DNA of 64,000 nucleotides, taken from an uncultured Raoultella sp. GTDB lineage: Bacteria > Pseudomonadota > Gammaproteobacteria > Enterobacterales > Enterobacteriaceae. The position numbers and the translations under genes are program-made. The notes under the pieces were generated by a model. That model was given only the letters and a program-made list of their open reading frames with translations, was not told where the DNA came from and did not search any database. This document shows, piece by piece, positions 16,962 to 26,133 of this stretch (positions are counted from its first letter, which is position 1; each line of letters begins with the position of its first letter). The stretch covers positions 19,532-83,531 of the forward strand of contig CAAEVH010000006.1 in NCBI GenBank assembly GCA_900759445.1, given 5' to 3'.

Positions 16962-18326
16962 TTAGCTGGCGCCGCCTCCCAGCGACTGCCAGAGCGTGAT
17001 GCGGTTTTCCAGATCGGTTTGTTGCAGCGATATCAGCGTGGCCTGCGCCGACCACAGCGTGCGCTGGGCGGTCAGGACCGACAGATAATCGCCGACGCCG
17101 GTCTGATAACGCCTCAACGCAATATCCAGCGACGTCTGCTCGGCGGCGACGTACTGGCGCTGGGCATCCAGCTGCTCGCTCAGCGTTTCCCGGCGCGCCA
17201 GCGCATCGGCCACGTCTTTAAAGGCGCTCTGGATACTCTTCTCGTAGGTGGCGATCAATCCCTTTTTCTCCGCTTCCGCGTAGCGCAGCTGGGCCAGATT
17301 GCTGCCGCCGGTAAACAGCGGCAGGCTGATCGACGGGGCGAACGACCACACCTGCATTCCGTGACTAAACAGGGAAGATAGCGCATCGCTGCCCACGCCA
17401 GCGCTGGCGGTCAGGGAGATGGTCGGGAAGAAATTGGCCCGCGCCGCGCCGATATCCGCATTGGCGCTCTTCAGGTTATGTTCCGCTTCCTGGATATCCG
17501 GGCGGCGGAGCAGCACCGACGAGGATACGCCGGCCGGTACCAGGCTAATGCTGTGGTCGCCGAGGCTTTCCAGGGTACCGGGCAGCAGGCTGTCGGGCAC
17601 GGTTTCACCGGCCAGTAAATTGAGCGCGTTTTTGTCCTGCGCCACCTGGGTGCGATAGCTGGCGACGCTGGCACGCGCCTGCTGGTAAACGCTTTCGGCA
17701 TCGCTGAGGTCGCCCGCGGAAGCGGTGCCTACCGCCATCTGGCGGGCAACAATTTTGCGTGAGTTCTCTGCGCTGGCCAGGGTCTGCTGGGCCAGCGCCA
17801 GATTGCTGTTATCCGCCGCGAGCGTGACCCATGCGGTGGTCAGATCGGCAATCATCGTCAGGCGCGTATTCTGCGCGGTGTATTCGCTGGCAAGCCAGGT
17901 CTCCCGTGCCGCCCGCGATAAACTCTGATTCTTACCAAACAGATCCAGCTCGAAGCTGGAGACCGCGCCGTCGGCCTCTGAGGATGAGGTGAGGCCGCTG
18001 GCGACAGTTTTACTGCGGGTATGGCTCAGTTCGGCGTCAACGGTGGGGAACAGCGATGCGCGGGTTTCGCCATACTGCGCCCGAGCGGCCTCAATGTCGG
18101 CAATCGCTTTCTGCAGATCGCGGTTGCTGGTCAGCGCCATGCTGACCACTTTTTTCAGCCGCGCATCGTTGACAACCTGCTGCCAGCTGCCGACCACCGC
18201 AGTGGCTTCACCGTGAGCGCCAGGGAGCGTCGCGGGAACCGGCGCCGCCGGGCGGCTATAGTCCGGATCGAGGGAAACACAGCCTGCGGTCAGGAGCGCA
18301 ACAAAAACCAGGGTCAAACGAAACAT
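16962..18326 (-). CDS. Outer-membrane efflux lipoprotein (NodT/OprM family)
   Basis: Outer-membrane channel of a tripartite drug efflux pump. The 454 residues begin with a lipoprotein signal ending L-T-A-G-C (lipid Cys16); Val at +2 favours sorting to the outer membrane. Two OEP repeats follow, each with long Ala/Gln-rich coiled helices, and the conserved R-R-P-D-I motif lies near residue 275. CAGGAG precedes the start, and the RND gene ends 3 bases upstream. The gene order adaptor, pump, channel resembles Enterobacter/Klebsiella eefABC; that name is tentative. Confidence 0.92.
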   Translation of the reverse strand: MFRLTLVFVALLTAGCVSLDPDYSRPAAPVPATLPGAHGEATAVVGSWQQVVNDARLKKVVSMALTSNRDLQKAIADIEAARAQYGETRASLFPTVDAELSHTRSKTVASGLTSSSEADGAVSSFELDLFGKNQSLSRAARETWLASEYTAQNTRLTMIADLTTAWVTLAADNSNLALAQQTLASAENSRKIVARQMAVGTASAGDLSDAESVYQQARASVASYRTQVAQDKNALNLLAGETVPDSLLPGTLESLGDHSISLVPAGVSSSVLLRRPDIQEAEHNLKSANADIGAARANFFPTISLTASAGVGSDALSSLFSHGMQVWSFAPSISLPLFTGGSNLAQLRYAEAEKKGLIATYEKSIQSAFKDVADALARRETLSEQLDAQRQYVAAEQTSLDIALRRYQTGVGDYLSVLTAQRTLWSAQATLISLQQTDLENRITLWQSLGGGAS

Positions 18327-18329
18327 AAC

Positions 18330-21300
18330 TTACTCCTGAGTAGGGCGTTGGCGGGTGAACAGACGCTTCACCAGCACAAAGAACAGGGGAACGAAGAACA
18401 CTGCCAGCAGCGTTGCGGTCAGGGTGCCGCCGATAATACCGGTCCCGATCGCCACGCGGCTGTTGGCCCCGGCGCCGGTCGCTACCGCCAGCGGCAGGAC
18501 CCCGGCGATAAACGCCAGCGAGGTCATCACGATAGGACGCAGACGCGTTTGCGCCGCACGTAGCGCCGCGCGCGACAAGGAATAGCCCTCATCGACCGCC
18601 GCTTCGGCAAATTCAACAATCAGGATGGCGTTCTTCGACGACAGACCGATGGTGGTCAACAGTGCGACCTGGAAGTAGACATCGTTGCTCAGATCGCGCA
18701 TCCACGCCGCCAGCGCCGCGCCGAGCAGGCCCAGCGGGATCACCATGATCACCGAGAAGGGGACCGACCAGCTTTCATACAGCGCGGCGAGACACAGGAA
18801 CACCACCAGAATCGAGATGGCATACAAGCTCATGGCCTGCCCGCTGGCCAGCTTTTCCTGAAGCGACATACCGCTCCATGCCCAGGTGGTGCCTGCCGGC
18901 AGGCTGTTGGCCAGCGCTTCCATTTTTTCCATTGCCGCACCCGAGCTGAAGCCGGAGGCATTCTCACCCTGGATTTCGAAGGCCGTGGCGCCGTTGTAGC
19001 GCACCAGGCTTTCCGGGCCATATTGCCAATGGGTGGTGGCAAAGGCGGAGAACGGCGTCATGCTGTCATTGCTGCTGCGTACGAACCATTTACCGAGATC
19101 GGACGGCACGGCGCGGGCGTCGCTTTCTCCCTGGATGTAAACCTTCTTCACGCGTCCGCGATCGATAAAATCGTTGACGTAGGTACCGCCCCATGCGCTG
19201 GAGAGCGTGTCGGTGACATCGCTCAGCGACAGTCCCAGGGAAACGGCTTTGTCATTGTCGATATCGACCTGCAGCTGCGGCATTTGCGGCAGGTCGTTGG
19301 CGCGGACCGACTGGAGTTCCGGACTTTGGTTGGCGGCAGCCAGCAGCTGGCTGCGCATTTTCATCAGGCTATCGCGATCGGTGCCGCCGCTGGCCATCAG
19401 TTCAAAGGTAAAGCCGTTGCTCTGCCCCAGACCGTCCACCGACGGCGGGGTCATGGCAAACAGCGAGGCGTCGCGAATACTGCTCAGATCCCGGGTGGCG
19501 CGCAGGGCAATGGCCTGGGCGGTGTTCTCGGCGCCTTTACGCTCGGACCAGTTTTTCAGCGACACGAAGGCCATCCCGGCGTTTTGTCCGCTGCCGCTGA
19601 AGTTAAAGCCATCGACGGTGAAAATAACGTTGGTATTGGCTTTTTCTTTGCTGAGGAACCAGTCGGTCACCTGGCGACGTACCTCGGCGGTACGCACGGC
19701 GGTGGCGCCCGCCGGGAGGGTGTACTGGACCATGATTTCACCCTGATCCTCTACCGGCAGGAAGCTTCCCGGCAGCTTCCACATCGCCAGCGCCATGGTG
19801 CCGCAGATCAGCACAAAGGCGCCCATCATCATGGCAGAGCGGCGCAGCCCGCCGAGCACGCGATGCTGATAGCCCTGTTCGGTACGGCCCCACAGGCGGT
19901 TAAACGCCCCGAAGAACCCTTTGGTATGCGGCTTAGAGTGGGAGAGCAGCGCGCCACACAGCGCCGGCGTTAGGGTGAGAGCCACCACCACCGACAGCAT
20001 CATCGCCGAGATAATGGTCACCGAGAACTGGCGATAAATCACGCCGGTCGAGCCGCCAAAGAAGGCCATCGGTAAGAATACCGCCGACAGCACCAGCGCA
20101 ATCGCGATCAGCGCCCCGGAGATTTCGCCCATCGATTTTTCGGTAGCTTCACGGGCGGGCAGGCCCTCGTCGCGCATAATACGCTCGACGTTTTCCACCA
20201 CCACGATGGCGTCATCCACCAACAGGCCGATGGCCAGTACCATCGCAAACAGGGTCAGGGTGTTGATGGAGTAGCCGAACAACGCCAGTACGCCAAAGGT
20301 CCCCAGCAGCACGACCGGCACCGCCACCGCCGGAATCAGCGTGGCGCGGAAGTTTTGCAGGAACAGGTACATCACGCAAACCACCAGAATGATGGCTTCA
20401 AACAGCGTTTGAATAACATCTTCAACCGAGATTTTGATGAACTCGGTGCTGTCTTTCGGATAGGCGATATCGTAGCCCTGCGGCATCTGCCGCTGATATT
20501 CAGCAATTTTACTTTTCACGCGCGTGGCGGTATCCAGCGCGTTGGCGCCCGGGGCCATCATCACCGCGATACCGGCGGCCGGGTGGCCGTTGAGGTTTGA
20601 GGTGGCGGTGTAATCTTCGCTGCCCATCTCAACGCGAGCGACGTCGCCCAGACGCACCACCGAGCCATCTGACTTGCTCTTGACGATAATGTTTTTGAAC
20701 TGATCGACGGTTTGCAGCCGCGACTGGGCGCGGACGGTGGCGGTCAGCTGCTGCGCGCTGGATGACGGCAGCGCGCCGATTTTGCCCGCGGAAATTTGCA
20801 CGTTCTGCGCTTCAATCGCCGTTTGTACATCGGAAGGCATCAGCGCGTAGGAGGCCAGTTTGGTTGGATCCATCCAGATACGCATCGCGTATTCTGCGCC
20901 GAAAACGCGCAGGCTACCGACGCCCTCAACGCGCGCCAGCGGGTCCTGCATGTTACTGACCAGCCAGTCGGAGATATCGGAGCTGGTGGCTTTGTTATTT
21001 TTATCGTACACCGCGAGGATCAGCAGGAAGTTACTTTGCGATTTCACTACCGTGACGCCGGACTGCTGCACCTCGCTCGGCAGGCGTGATTCCGCCTGCT
21101 GGACTTTGTTCTGCACCTGCACCTGGGCGGTATCCGGGTCGGTCCCCTGCTCGAAGGTGACGGTAATATCTACCGAGCCGTCAGAGCTGCTGGTGGAGGT
21201 GAAATAGAGCAGGTTATCCAGCCCGGTCAGCTGCTGTTCAATGACCTGAGTGACGCTATTTTCCAGGGTTTCCGCAGAGGCCCCGGTATAGGTGGCCGAG

Positions 21301-21437
21301 ATTTTTACCGCCGGAGGGGCGACGTCAGGATATTGCGCCACCGGCAGCGTCTGGATGGCGAGCACCCCGGCGAGCATGATCAGAATGGCGATAACCCAGG
21401 CGAAAACCGGGCGACGCACGAAGAAGCGGGAAAACAT
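18330..21437 (-). CDS. RND multidrug efflux permease (HAE-1 family)
   Basis: Inner-membrane proton/drug antiporter, 1035 residues, full length for AcrB/MexB-type pumps. It starts M-F-S-R-F-F-V-R-R-P-V-F-A-W and carries G-L-L-V-D-D-A-I-V-V-V-E-N near residue 400, with the paired Asp residues of the proton relay in segment 4. Two large periplasmic loops lie between segments 1-2 and 7-8. The start overlaps the adaptor stop by one base (TGATG), so the two are translationally coupled. Identity with EefB is possible but unchecked. The drug spectrum cannot be read from the sequence. Confidence 0.95.
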   Translation of the reverse strand: MFSRFFVRRPVFAWVIAILIMLAGVLAIQTLPVAQYPDVAPPAVKISATYTGASAETLENSVTQVIEQQLTGLDNLLYFTSTSSSDGSVDITVTFEQGTDPDTAQVQVQNKVQQAESRLPSEVQQSGVTVVKSQSNFLLILAVYDKNNKATSSDISDWLVSNMQDPLARVEGVGSLRVFGAEYAMRIWMDPTKLASYALMPSDVQTAIEAQNVQISAGKIGALPSSSAQQLTATVRAQSRLQTVDQFKNIIVKSKSDGSVVRLGDVARVEMGSEDYTATSNLNGHPAAGIAVMMAPGANALDTATRVKSKIAEYQRQMPQGYDIAYPKDSTEFIKISVEDVIQTLFEAIILVVCVMYLFLQNFRATLIPAVAVPVVLLGTFGVLALFGYSINTLTLFAMVLAIGLLVDDAIVVVENVERIMRDEGLPAREATEKSMGEISGALIAIALVLSAVFLPMAFFGGSTGVIYRQFSVTIISAMMLSVVVALTLTPALCGALLSHSKPHTKGFFGAFNRLWGRTEQGYQHRVLGGLRRSAMMMGAFVLICGTMALAMWKLPGSFLPVEDQGEIMVQYTLPAGATAVRTAEVRRQVTDWFLSKEKANTNVIFTVDGFNFSGSGQNAGMAFVSLKNWSERKGAENTAQAIALRATRDLSSIRDASLFAMTPPSVDGLGQSNGFTFELMASGGTDRDSLMKMRSQLLAAANQSPELQSVRANDLPQMPQLQVDIDNDKAVSLGLSLSDVTDTLSSAWGGTYVNDFIDRGRVKKVYIQGESDARAVPSDLGKWFVRSSNDSMTPFSAFATTHWQYGPESLVRYNGATAFEIQGENASGFSSGAAMEKMEALANSLPAGTTWAWSGMSLQEKLASGQAMSLYAISILVVFLCLAALYESWSVPFSVIMVIPLGLLGAALAAWMRDLSNDVYFQVALLTTIGLSSKNAILIVEFAEAAVDEGYSLSRAALRAAQTRLRPIVMTSLAFIAGVLPLAVATGAGANSRVAIGTGIIGGTLTATLLAVFFVPLFFVLVKRLFTRQRPTQE

Positions 21438-22561
21438 CAGGCGTTGCCTCCGTCATTGTTGACTTCGACGGCTTTGACCTGTTGGCCAGCAGCGACTTTG
21501 CTGGTGCCTTCAACGATCAGCTTATCGCCGCTTTTCAGGCCGTTCACCACCAGCCATTTGTCGCCGTATGCGTCACCGGTTTCGACTTCCCTTTGCTCTA
21601 CTTTGCTGTTGCTATCGACGACGAGCGCGGTGGCATTGCCTTTGGCATCACGGGTGATGCCTTGCTGTGGCGCCAGGATCGCATCGTCCATCACTCCTTC
21701 ATCGACGTGGGCGCGCACGAACATTCCCGGTAACAAGACATGCTGCGGGTTGGGGAAGACTGCGCGCAGCGTGACCGAACCGGTGGATTCGTCCACCGCC
21801 ACTTCGGTCAACGCCAGATGCCCTTTTTCGCTGTAGGTGCTGCCGTCTTCCAGGGTCAGCGACACGCTAAGCGTATTGTCGTTGGTCGCCAGCGCTTGTT
21901 TGCGCAGGCGCAGCAGATCGACGCTGGAGCGGGTGAGATCGACATACATGGTGTCCAGCCCACGGATCGTGGCCAGGGCGGTATCCTGGTCGGCGGAAAC
22001 CAGTGCGCCGGGGGTGACGGAAGAGATGCCGATCCGTCCGGCAATCGGCGCGGTAACGGTGGTCCAGTTCAGGTTAATCCGCGCGCTCTCCAGCGCCGCC
22101 TTTTTCGACTCCACGCTGGCTTTGTCCTGATTGCAGGTGGAGATAGCATCGTCGGCATCCTGACGGGAAACGCCGTTGTCCTTGACCAACGCCGCGTAGC
22201 GCTGGGCTTTCTGACAGTCGGATGTCACCAGCGACTGGGCCTGCTTGAGCGCGGCGGCGGCTTCGTTATAGGCTGCGCGATAGCTGGCGGGGTCGATTTG
22301 ATACAGCGCCTGGCCGGCTTTTACCCTATCGCCCTCGGTGAACAGGCGTTTTTGAATGATGCCGCCCACCTGCGGACGCACTTCGGCGCTGAGTGAGGCC
22401 GTGGTACGACCGGTCAGTTCGCTGATCACGGAAACGGGCTGGCTTTTCAGCGTGACGACGCCCACTTCCGGCGTCATCTGTGGTGGGGCTGATGTTTGGG
22501 CATTATCGCATCCGCTCAGGATGAATAAGGCCGCTGCGATGGGGATTATGGTATATTTCAT
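21437..22561 (-). CDS. RND efflux periplasmic adaptor lipoprotein
   Basis: Membrane fusion protein joining the RND pump to the outer-membrane channel. The 374 residues start with a lipoprotein signal, I-L-S-G-C (Cys18), with Asp at +2, the inner-membrane retention signal. A lipoyl half-motif (V-R-P-Q-V-G-G-I-I) is followed by an alpha-helical hairpin (about residues 100-170) and the second lipoyl half A-P-I-A-G-R-I-G. Beta-barrel and membrane-proximal domains complete the chain. Two cysteines in the hairpin (S-D-C-Q-K, S-T-C-N-Q) are unusual for AcrA-like adaptors. It is the first gene of the efflux operon. Confidence 0.93.
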   Translation of the reverse strand: MKYTIIPIAAALFILSGCDNAQTSAPPQMTPEVGVVTLKSQPVSVISELTGRTTASLSAEVRPQVGGIIQKRLFTEGDRVKAGQALYQIDPASYRAAYNEAAAALKQAQSLVTSDCQKAQRYAALVKDNGVSRQDADDAISTCNQDKASVESKKAALESARINLNWTTVTAPIAGRIGISSVTPGALVSADQDTALATIRGLDTMYVDLTRSSVDLLRLRKQALATNDNTLSVSLTLEDGSTYSEKGHLALTEVAVDESTGSVTLRAVFPNPQHVLLPGMFVRAHVDEGVMDDAILAPQQGITRDAKGNATALVVDSNSKVEQREVETGDAYGDKWLVVNGLKSGDKLIVEGTSKVAAGQQVKAVEVNNDGGNA

Positions 22562-22633
22562 TATATTTTTCTCAGGATGAACGACGTCCTCCCCGCTAAT
22601 TAAATAGCAGGGTTCAGGCCAGCGGGTGACGCA

Positions 22634-22650
22634 TTTCCGATAAACGGAAA
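22634..22650. promoter_or_regulatory. Palindrome upstream of the efflux operon, candidate operator
   Basis: TTTCCG-N5-CGGAAA is a perfect six-base inverted repeat 73 bp upstream of the adaptor start, between it and the terminator of the tetR gene. Its location fits an efflux-operon operator. It differs in sequence from the palindrome upstream of tetR. Confidence 0.5.
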
Positions 22651-22654
22651 CGAC

Positions 22655-22677
22655 AAAAAGGGAATTTAAAATTCCCT
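22655..22677 (-). terminator. Rho-independent terminator of the tetR gene
   Basis: A perfect 19-bp palindrome (9-base arms around one base) is followed on the minus strand by five T residues. It lies 20 bp after the regulator stop, so the efflux operon needs its own promoter downstream of it. Confidence 0.75.
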
Positions 22678-22696
22678 GTTTATTAATTGCAGTTAA

Positions 22697-23266
22697 TTAT
22701 TTATCCATTAGCAACATAGCGGTTATTTCCCGATAAAGTTTCTCGAGGACTTCTGGTGCCACCGTTTGTGGAACAAGACGCCGGTAAATCGTCCCTTCCA
22801 TCATCACCGCGGTGATCTCAACGCAGCAGCGGATGCGTTCGTCGCTCAGATGCGGGTGCGCTTTGCGTATATGCGCGCAGGCGTTGGCAAACATGCGCTT
22901 GTCGGCTTCCACCATCATGGCCGCGATTTGCGGATTGCGGGTCGCTTCGGCGGCCATTTCCAGCATCAGCGCATCATCATCTTCATCCAGGGTCTGTCGC
23001 CAGGCGAGCAGCCGCGGAATTTGGTCCGTCTGCGTTTTTCCGTCCATCTCGGCAATACGATAATCGATGATGCGGCGGATCATTTCCGCAATAATGGCGT
23101 CTTTACTGGCGAAGTAGCGGTAGATTTGCCCGACGCTCAGCTTCGCCTCGCTGGCGATCTGCGCCATGCTGGCTCCGTGAAAACCATGACGACGAAAGCA
23201 GTGACGTGCGGCAGCGATGATTTCATCCTGCCGGATCTTTTGCCGGGCGGCCAGGGCATTGCTCAT
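22697..23266 (-). CDS. TetR-family repressor of the RND efflux operon
   Basis: Transcriptional repressor of 189 residues. The N-terminal HTH is A-A-R-H-C-F-R-R-H-G-F-H-G-A-S-M-A-Q-I-A with S-V-G-Q-I-Y-R-Y-F as the recognition helix. The remaining helices form the ligand and dimer domain. GGAG precedes ATG 23266. It is upstream of and co-directional with the efflux genes but separated from them by a terminator. A perfect 18-bp palindrome lies 25 bp upstream of its start. Control of the efflux operon is inferred from position. Confidence 0.88.
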   Translation of the reverse strand: MSNALAARQKIRQDEIIAAARHCFRRHGFHGASMAQIASEAKLSVGQIYRYFASKDAIIAEMIRRIIDYRIAEMDGKTQTDQIPRLLAWRQTLDEDDDALMLEMAAEATRNPQIAAMMVEADKRMFANACAHIRKAHPHLSDERIRCCVEITAVMMEGTIYRRLVPQTVAPEVLEKLYREITAMLLMDK

Positions 23267-23290
23267 GGTTTTCTCCGTGGTGACATAAAG

Positions 23291-23308
23291 TGAGAATGAT
23301 CATTCTCA
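23291..23308. promoter_or_regulatory. Perfect 18-bp palindrome upstream of tetR
   Basis: TGAGAATGATCATTCTCA is perfectly symmetrical. It lies in the promoter region of the tetR gene and is probably its own operator. Its GAATGATCATTC core is somewhat Fur-like, so iron control is a weaker alternative. Confidence 0.65.
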
Positions 23309-23466
23309 TTTTTCCTTCATTATACGTTTCCAGCGGATGATGGAAAGGTTTTTTTAATTAAAAATAAGCCCGGAAAATTTAGACAGGAAATAATGGAGAA
23401 AATAAGTATTTTTTGTGAAAGTAAGCGCAGAGATATCTTCATAATATTGAATTAAGGAGAATACCG

Positions 23467-23883
23467 ATGGCATTGATTATAACGAAAAGTATTAATCCAG
23501 CGGATCAGGAGGAGTTGCTGGCAGGATTACGTGAATACAACCTGCGCTATCTGGATGCGACGCAGTTTGCTGACCTGGGCGTCTACTTCCGTGATGAGGC
23601 CGGGGTCATGTTGGGCGGTTTGATTGCCAAAAGAAAGGCCAACTGGCTCTGTATTGAGTATTTGTGGGTCAGTGAAGCTTCGCGCGGCAGCGGGCTGGGT
23701 GGCGAACTGATGCGCGCGGCGGAAAAGCAGGCGCGCGAGGAGGGCTGTCGCCATGTTCTGGTCGATACCTTCAGCTTCCAGGCCCTGCCGTTTTATCAAA
23801 AGCAGGGCTATCAGCTGCAGATGTCGCTTCCTGATTTTCCGCACGTCGGGATGGCGCGCCACTACCTGTCGAAAGCGCTGTAG
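23467..23883 (+). CDS. GNAT-family N-acetyltransferase
   Basis: Acetyl-CoA-dependent acetyltransferase of 138 residues, substrate unknown. The acetyl-CoA binding motif A is [16 protein letters not shown]. The conserved F-Y-Q-K-Q-G-Y near the C-terminus supplies the usual Tyr. AAGGAG lies seven bases before the ATG. It is divergent from the efflux regulator and convergent with the second tetR gene. Small GNAT proteins of this kind act on small molecules or on proteins; nothing here decides between them. Confidence 0.88.
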   Translation: MALIITKSINPADQEELLAGLREYNLRYLDATQFADLGVYFRDEAGVMLGGLIAKRKANWLCIEYLWVSEASRGSGLGGELMRAAEKQAREEGCRHVLVDTFSFQALPFYQKQGYQLQMSLPDFPHVGMARHYLSKAL

Positions 23884-23911
23884 CTCCGGCGGGCAGCCGA
23901 TAGCGCGTGGC

Positions 23912-24559
23912 TTAACCGGCAATTCCCTGGCGGATCAGCGTCAGCGCGTGGCTGACAATGGTCTGTCGGGAGACGGAGGCTAAGCGTGTGTCGGTACGCA
24001 GGCGGGAGAAAGGCACCAGAACCAGGCTAATCAGGGTGGTGAACAGCAGCTCCGGCGACAGGGCCGGGTTGAGTTTACCCTCTTCCTGCCAGCGCTTCAC
24101 CGTTGCCAGCATCCGGTGGTATTTATCATCGCCAAAGCGCGCGTGCATATGCTGGCGAAGTATCGGCATCTCGCCAATCATCTCCTGCATCCACAGCGGC
24201 GCAAACCAGTTGTGCTTCTCCGCCAGCGTCCCCAGTGCCTCGATCAGCAAGGTGAAAGCGGTCACCGGATCTTCCGGATGTTCGATAAAAATCTGGCCTA
24301 TCTCACTGCGCAAAGGCATGAAGCGCTCTTCCAGCAACTGGTCTACTAACGCTTCCCGCGAGCTGAAATAGTAGTGCAGCATCGCCGGCGTCACGCCGGC
24401 TTCTTTGGCAATGGCATTGAGCGAAGTATGGGCGATCCCCTGACGGGCAAACAGCATCAGCGCAATATCCATAAGCTGCTCGCGACTGGCTGTGCCGGGT
24501 TTTTTACCCCGCGGGCGGCCCGGGCGGCGAGGGACATCATTGTCTTTTTGTGCGGCCAT
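23912..24559 (-). CDS. TetR-family repressor of the divergent DHA2 exporter
   Basis: Repressor of 215 residues. A basic N-terminal tail (R-R-P-G-R-P-R-G-K-K-P-G) precedes the HTH with A-R-Q-G-I-A-H-T-S-L-N-A-I-A and the recognition helix T-P-A-M-L-H-Y-Y-F. It is divergent from a 14-segment MFS exporter, separated by 80 bp that hold an AT-rich inverted repeat, the normal arrangement for a local efflux repressor. The ligand domain is not close to a named family that I recognise. Confidence 0.88.
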   Translation of the reverse strand: MAAQKDNDVPRRPGRPRGKKPGTASREQLMDIALMLFARQGIAHTSLNAIAKEAGVTPAMLHYYFSSREALVDQLLEERFMPLRSEIGQIFIEHPEDPVTAFTLLIEALGTLAEKHNWFAPLWMQEMIGEMPILRQHMHARFGDDKYHRMLATVKRWQEEGKLNPALSPELLFTTLISLVLVPFSRLRTDTRLASVSRQTIVSHALTLIRQGIAG

Positions 24560-24600
24560 TTCTTGATCCTCTCTTGACGGGATTCATCATTTCCCTAAAT

Positions 24601-24622
24601 ATTAATTATACATTTAATTAAT
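24601..24622. promoter_or_regulatory. Inverted-repeat operator between tetR and the DHA2 exporter
   Basis: ATTAATTA-N6-TAATTAAT has perfect eight-base arms. It lies 18 bp upstream of the exporter start, in the shared promoter region, and is the obvious TetR operator candidate. Confidence 0.6.
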
Positions 24623-24639
24623 TTCAAGCGAGTGATGTG

Positions 24640-26133
24640 ATGACGTCTCAAGTCGCGACCCAACCGGCACCGTCGATCCGTCTGCTGTTTAGCGCGCTGA
24701 TGCTGGTTATGCTGTTGTCGGCCCTGGATCAGACCATTGTGTCGACGGCGCTACCCACGATTGTTGGTGAGCTTGGGGGGCTGGATAAGCTCTCCTGGGT
24801 GGTCACCGCCTATATTCTCAGCTCGACGATTGTCGTACCGCTGTACGGTAAATTTGGCGATCTGTTTGGCCGCAAAATTGTGCTCCAGGTTGCGATCGTG
24901 CTGTTCCTGGTCGGTTCCGCGCTGTGCGGCGTCGCGCAGAATATGACGCAGCTGGTGCTGATGCGTGGGCTACAGGGGCTGGGCGGCGGCGGCCTGATGG
25001 TGATCAGCATGGCGGCGGTGGCCGACGTGATCCCACCGGCCAACCGCGGCCGCTATCAGGGGCTGTTCGGCGGGGTATTCGGCCTGGCGACGGTGATCGG
25101 GCCGCTCATCGGTGGCTTCCTGGTCCAGCACGCTTCATGGCGCTGGATTTTCTATATCAACCTGCCGCTGGGGCTGTTTGCGCTGCTGGTGATCGGCGCG
25201 GTTTTCCACAGCAGCAATAAACGTAGCCAGCATCAGGTTGACTGGCTGGGCGCGATTTACCTGAGTATGGCGCTGCTGTGTATCATTCTCTTCACCTCTG
25301 AAGGCGGCAGCGTGCGCGCGTGGAACGACCCGCAGCTGTGGTGCATTCTCGCCTTCGGCGTGGTGGGGGTTATCGGCTTTATTTATGAAGAACGGATCGC
25401 CGCAGAACCGATTATCCCGCTCTCCCTCTTTCGCAATCGCAGCTTTCTGCTGTGCAGCCTGATTGGCTTTGTCATCGGGATGTCGTTGTTTGGCTCGGTC
25501 ACCTTCCTGCCGCTCTATCTGCAGGTGGTGAAGGCGGCGACGCCGACCGAAGCCGGGATGCAGCTCATTCCGTTGATGGGCGGGCTGTTGATGACGTCGA
25601 TCGTCAGCGGGCGCATTATCAGCCGTACTGGCCGGTACCGCATATTCCCGATTCTTGGCACGTTGTCAGGTATGGTGGGGATGGTGCTGCTGACGCGTAT
25701 TACCATTTACTCGCCGATGTGGCAGCTGTATCTGTTTACCGCCGTGCTGGGGATGGGCCTGGGACTGGTGATGCAGGTGCTGGTGCTGGCGGTACAGAAC
25801 GCCATGCCGGCGCAGATGTACGGCGTGGCGACCTCTGGCGTGACGCTGTTCCGTTCGATCGGCGGTTCCATCGGGGTGGCGCTGTTCGGCGCGGTGTTCA
25901 CCCACGTTCTGCAAAACAACCTGCAGCGTCTGCTGCCGGAAGGAACGGCGCTGCCGCGGGCGCTGAATCCGGCCGCGGTGCAGAACCTGCCGTCAGAGAT
26001 CCGCCTCGATTATCTCGATGCCTTTGGCTCGGCGATACATGCCGCATTCCTGATGGCAGCCTGCATCATGGCGGTCGCTTTCCTGCTCTCATGGCTGCTG
26101 AAAGAGGCGCCGCTGAAAACGGTGGCGAGCTAG
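24640..26133 (+). CDS. DHA2-family (14-segment) MFS multidrug exporter
   Basis: Proton-coupled inner-membrane drug exporter, 497 residues with about 14 membrane segments, the normal size for DHA2 (EmrB-like) proteins. Segment 1 has L-D-Q-T-I-V-S-T-A-L-P-T-I, the DHA2 signature; the loop has G-K-F-G-D-L-F-G-R-K; motif C G-P-L-I-G-G-F-L lies in segment 5. Start ATG 24640 was preferred over GTG 24637. No EmrA-type adaptor gene is adjacent, so it probably works alone. Its stop overlaps the convergent LysR stop (CTAG). Confidence 0.9.
   Translation: MTSQVATQPAPSIRLLFSALMLVMLLSALDQTIVSTALPTIVGELGGLDKLSWVVTAYILSSTIVVPLYGKFGDLFGRKIVLQVAIVLFLVGSALCGVAQNMTQLVLMRGLQGLGGGGLMVISMAAVADVIPPANRGRYQGLFGGVFGLATVIGPLIGGFLVQHASWRWIFYINLPLGLFALLVIGAVFHSSNKRSQHQVDWLGAIYLSMALLCIILFTSEGGSVRAWNDPQLWCILAFGVVGVIGFIYEERIAAEPIIPLSLFRNRSFLLCSLIGFVIGMSLFGSVTFLPLYLQVVKAATPTEAGMQLIPLMGGLLMTSIVSGRIISRTGRYRIFPILGTLSGMVGMVLLTRITIYSPMWQLYLFTAVLGMGLGLVMQVLVLAVQNAMPAQMYGVATSGVTLFRSIGGSIGVALFGAVFTHVLQNNLQRLLPEGTALPRALNPAAVQNLPSEIRLDYLDAFGSAIHAAFLMAACIMAVAFLLSWLLKEAPLKTVAS

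Noticed and set aside
23291..23308. Fur box
   Set aside because: The palindrome is only partly Fur-like and its position before tetR is explained better as a TetR operator.
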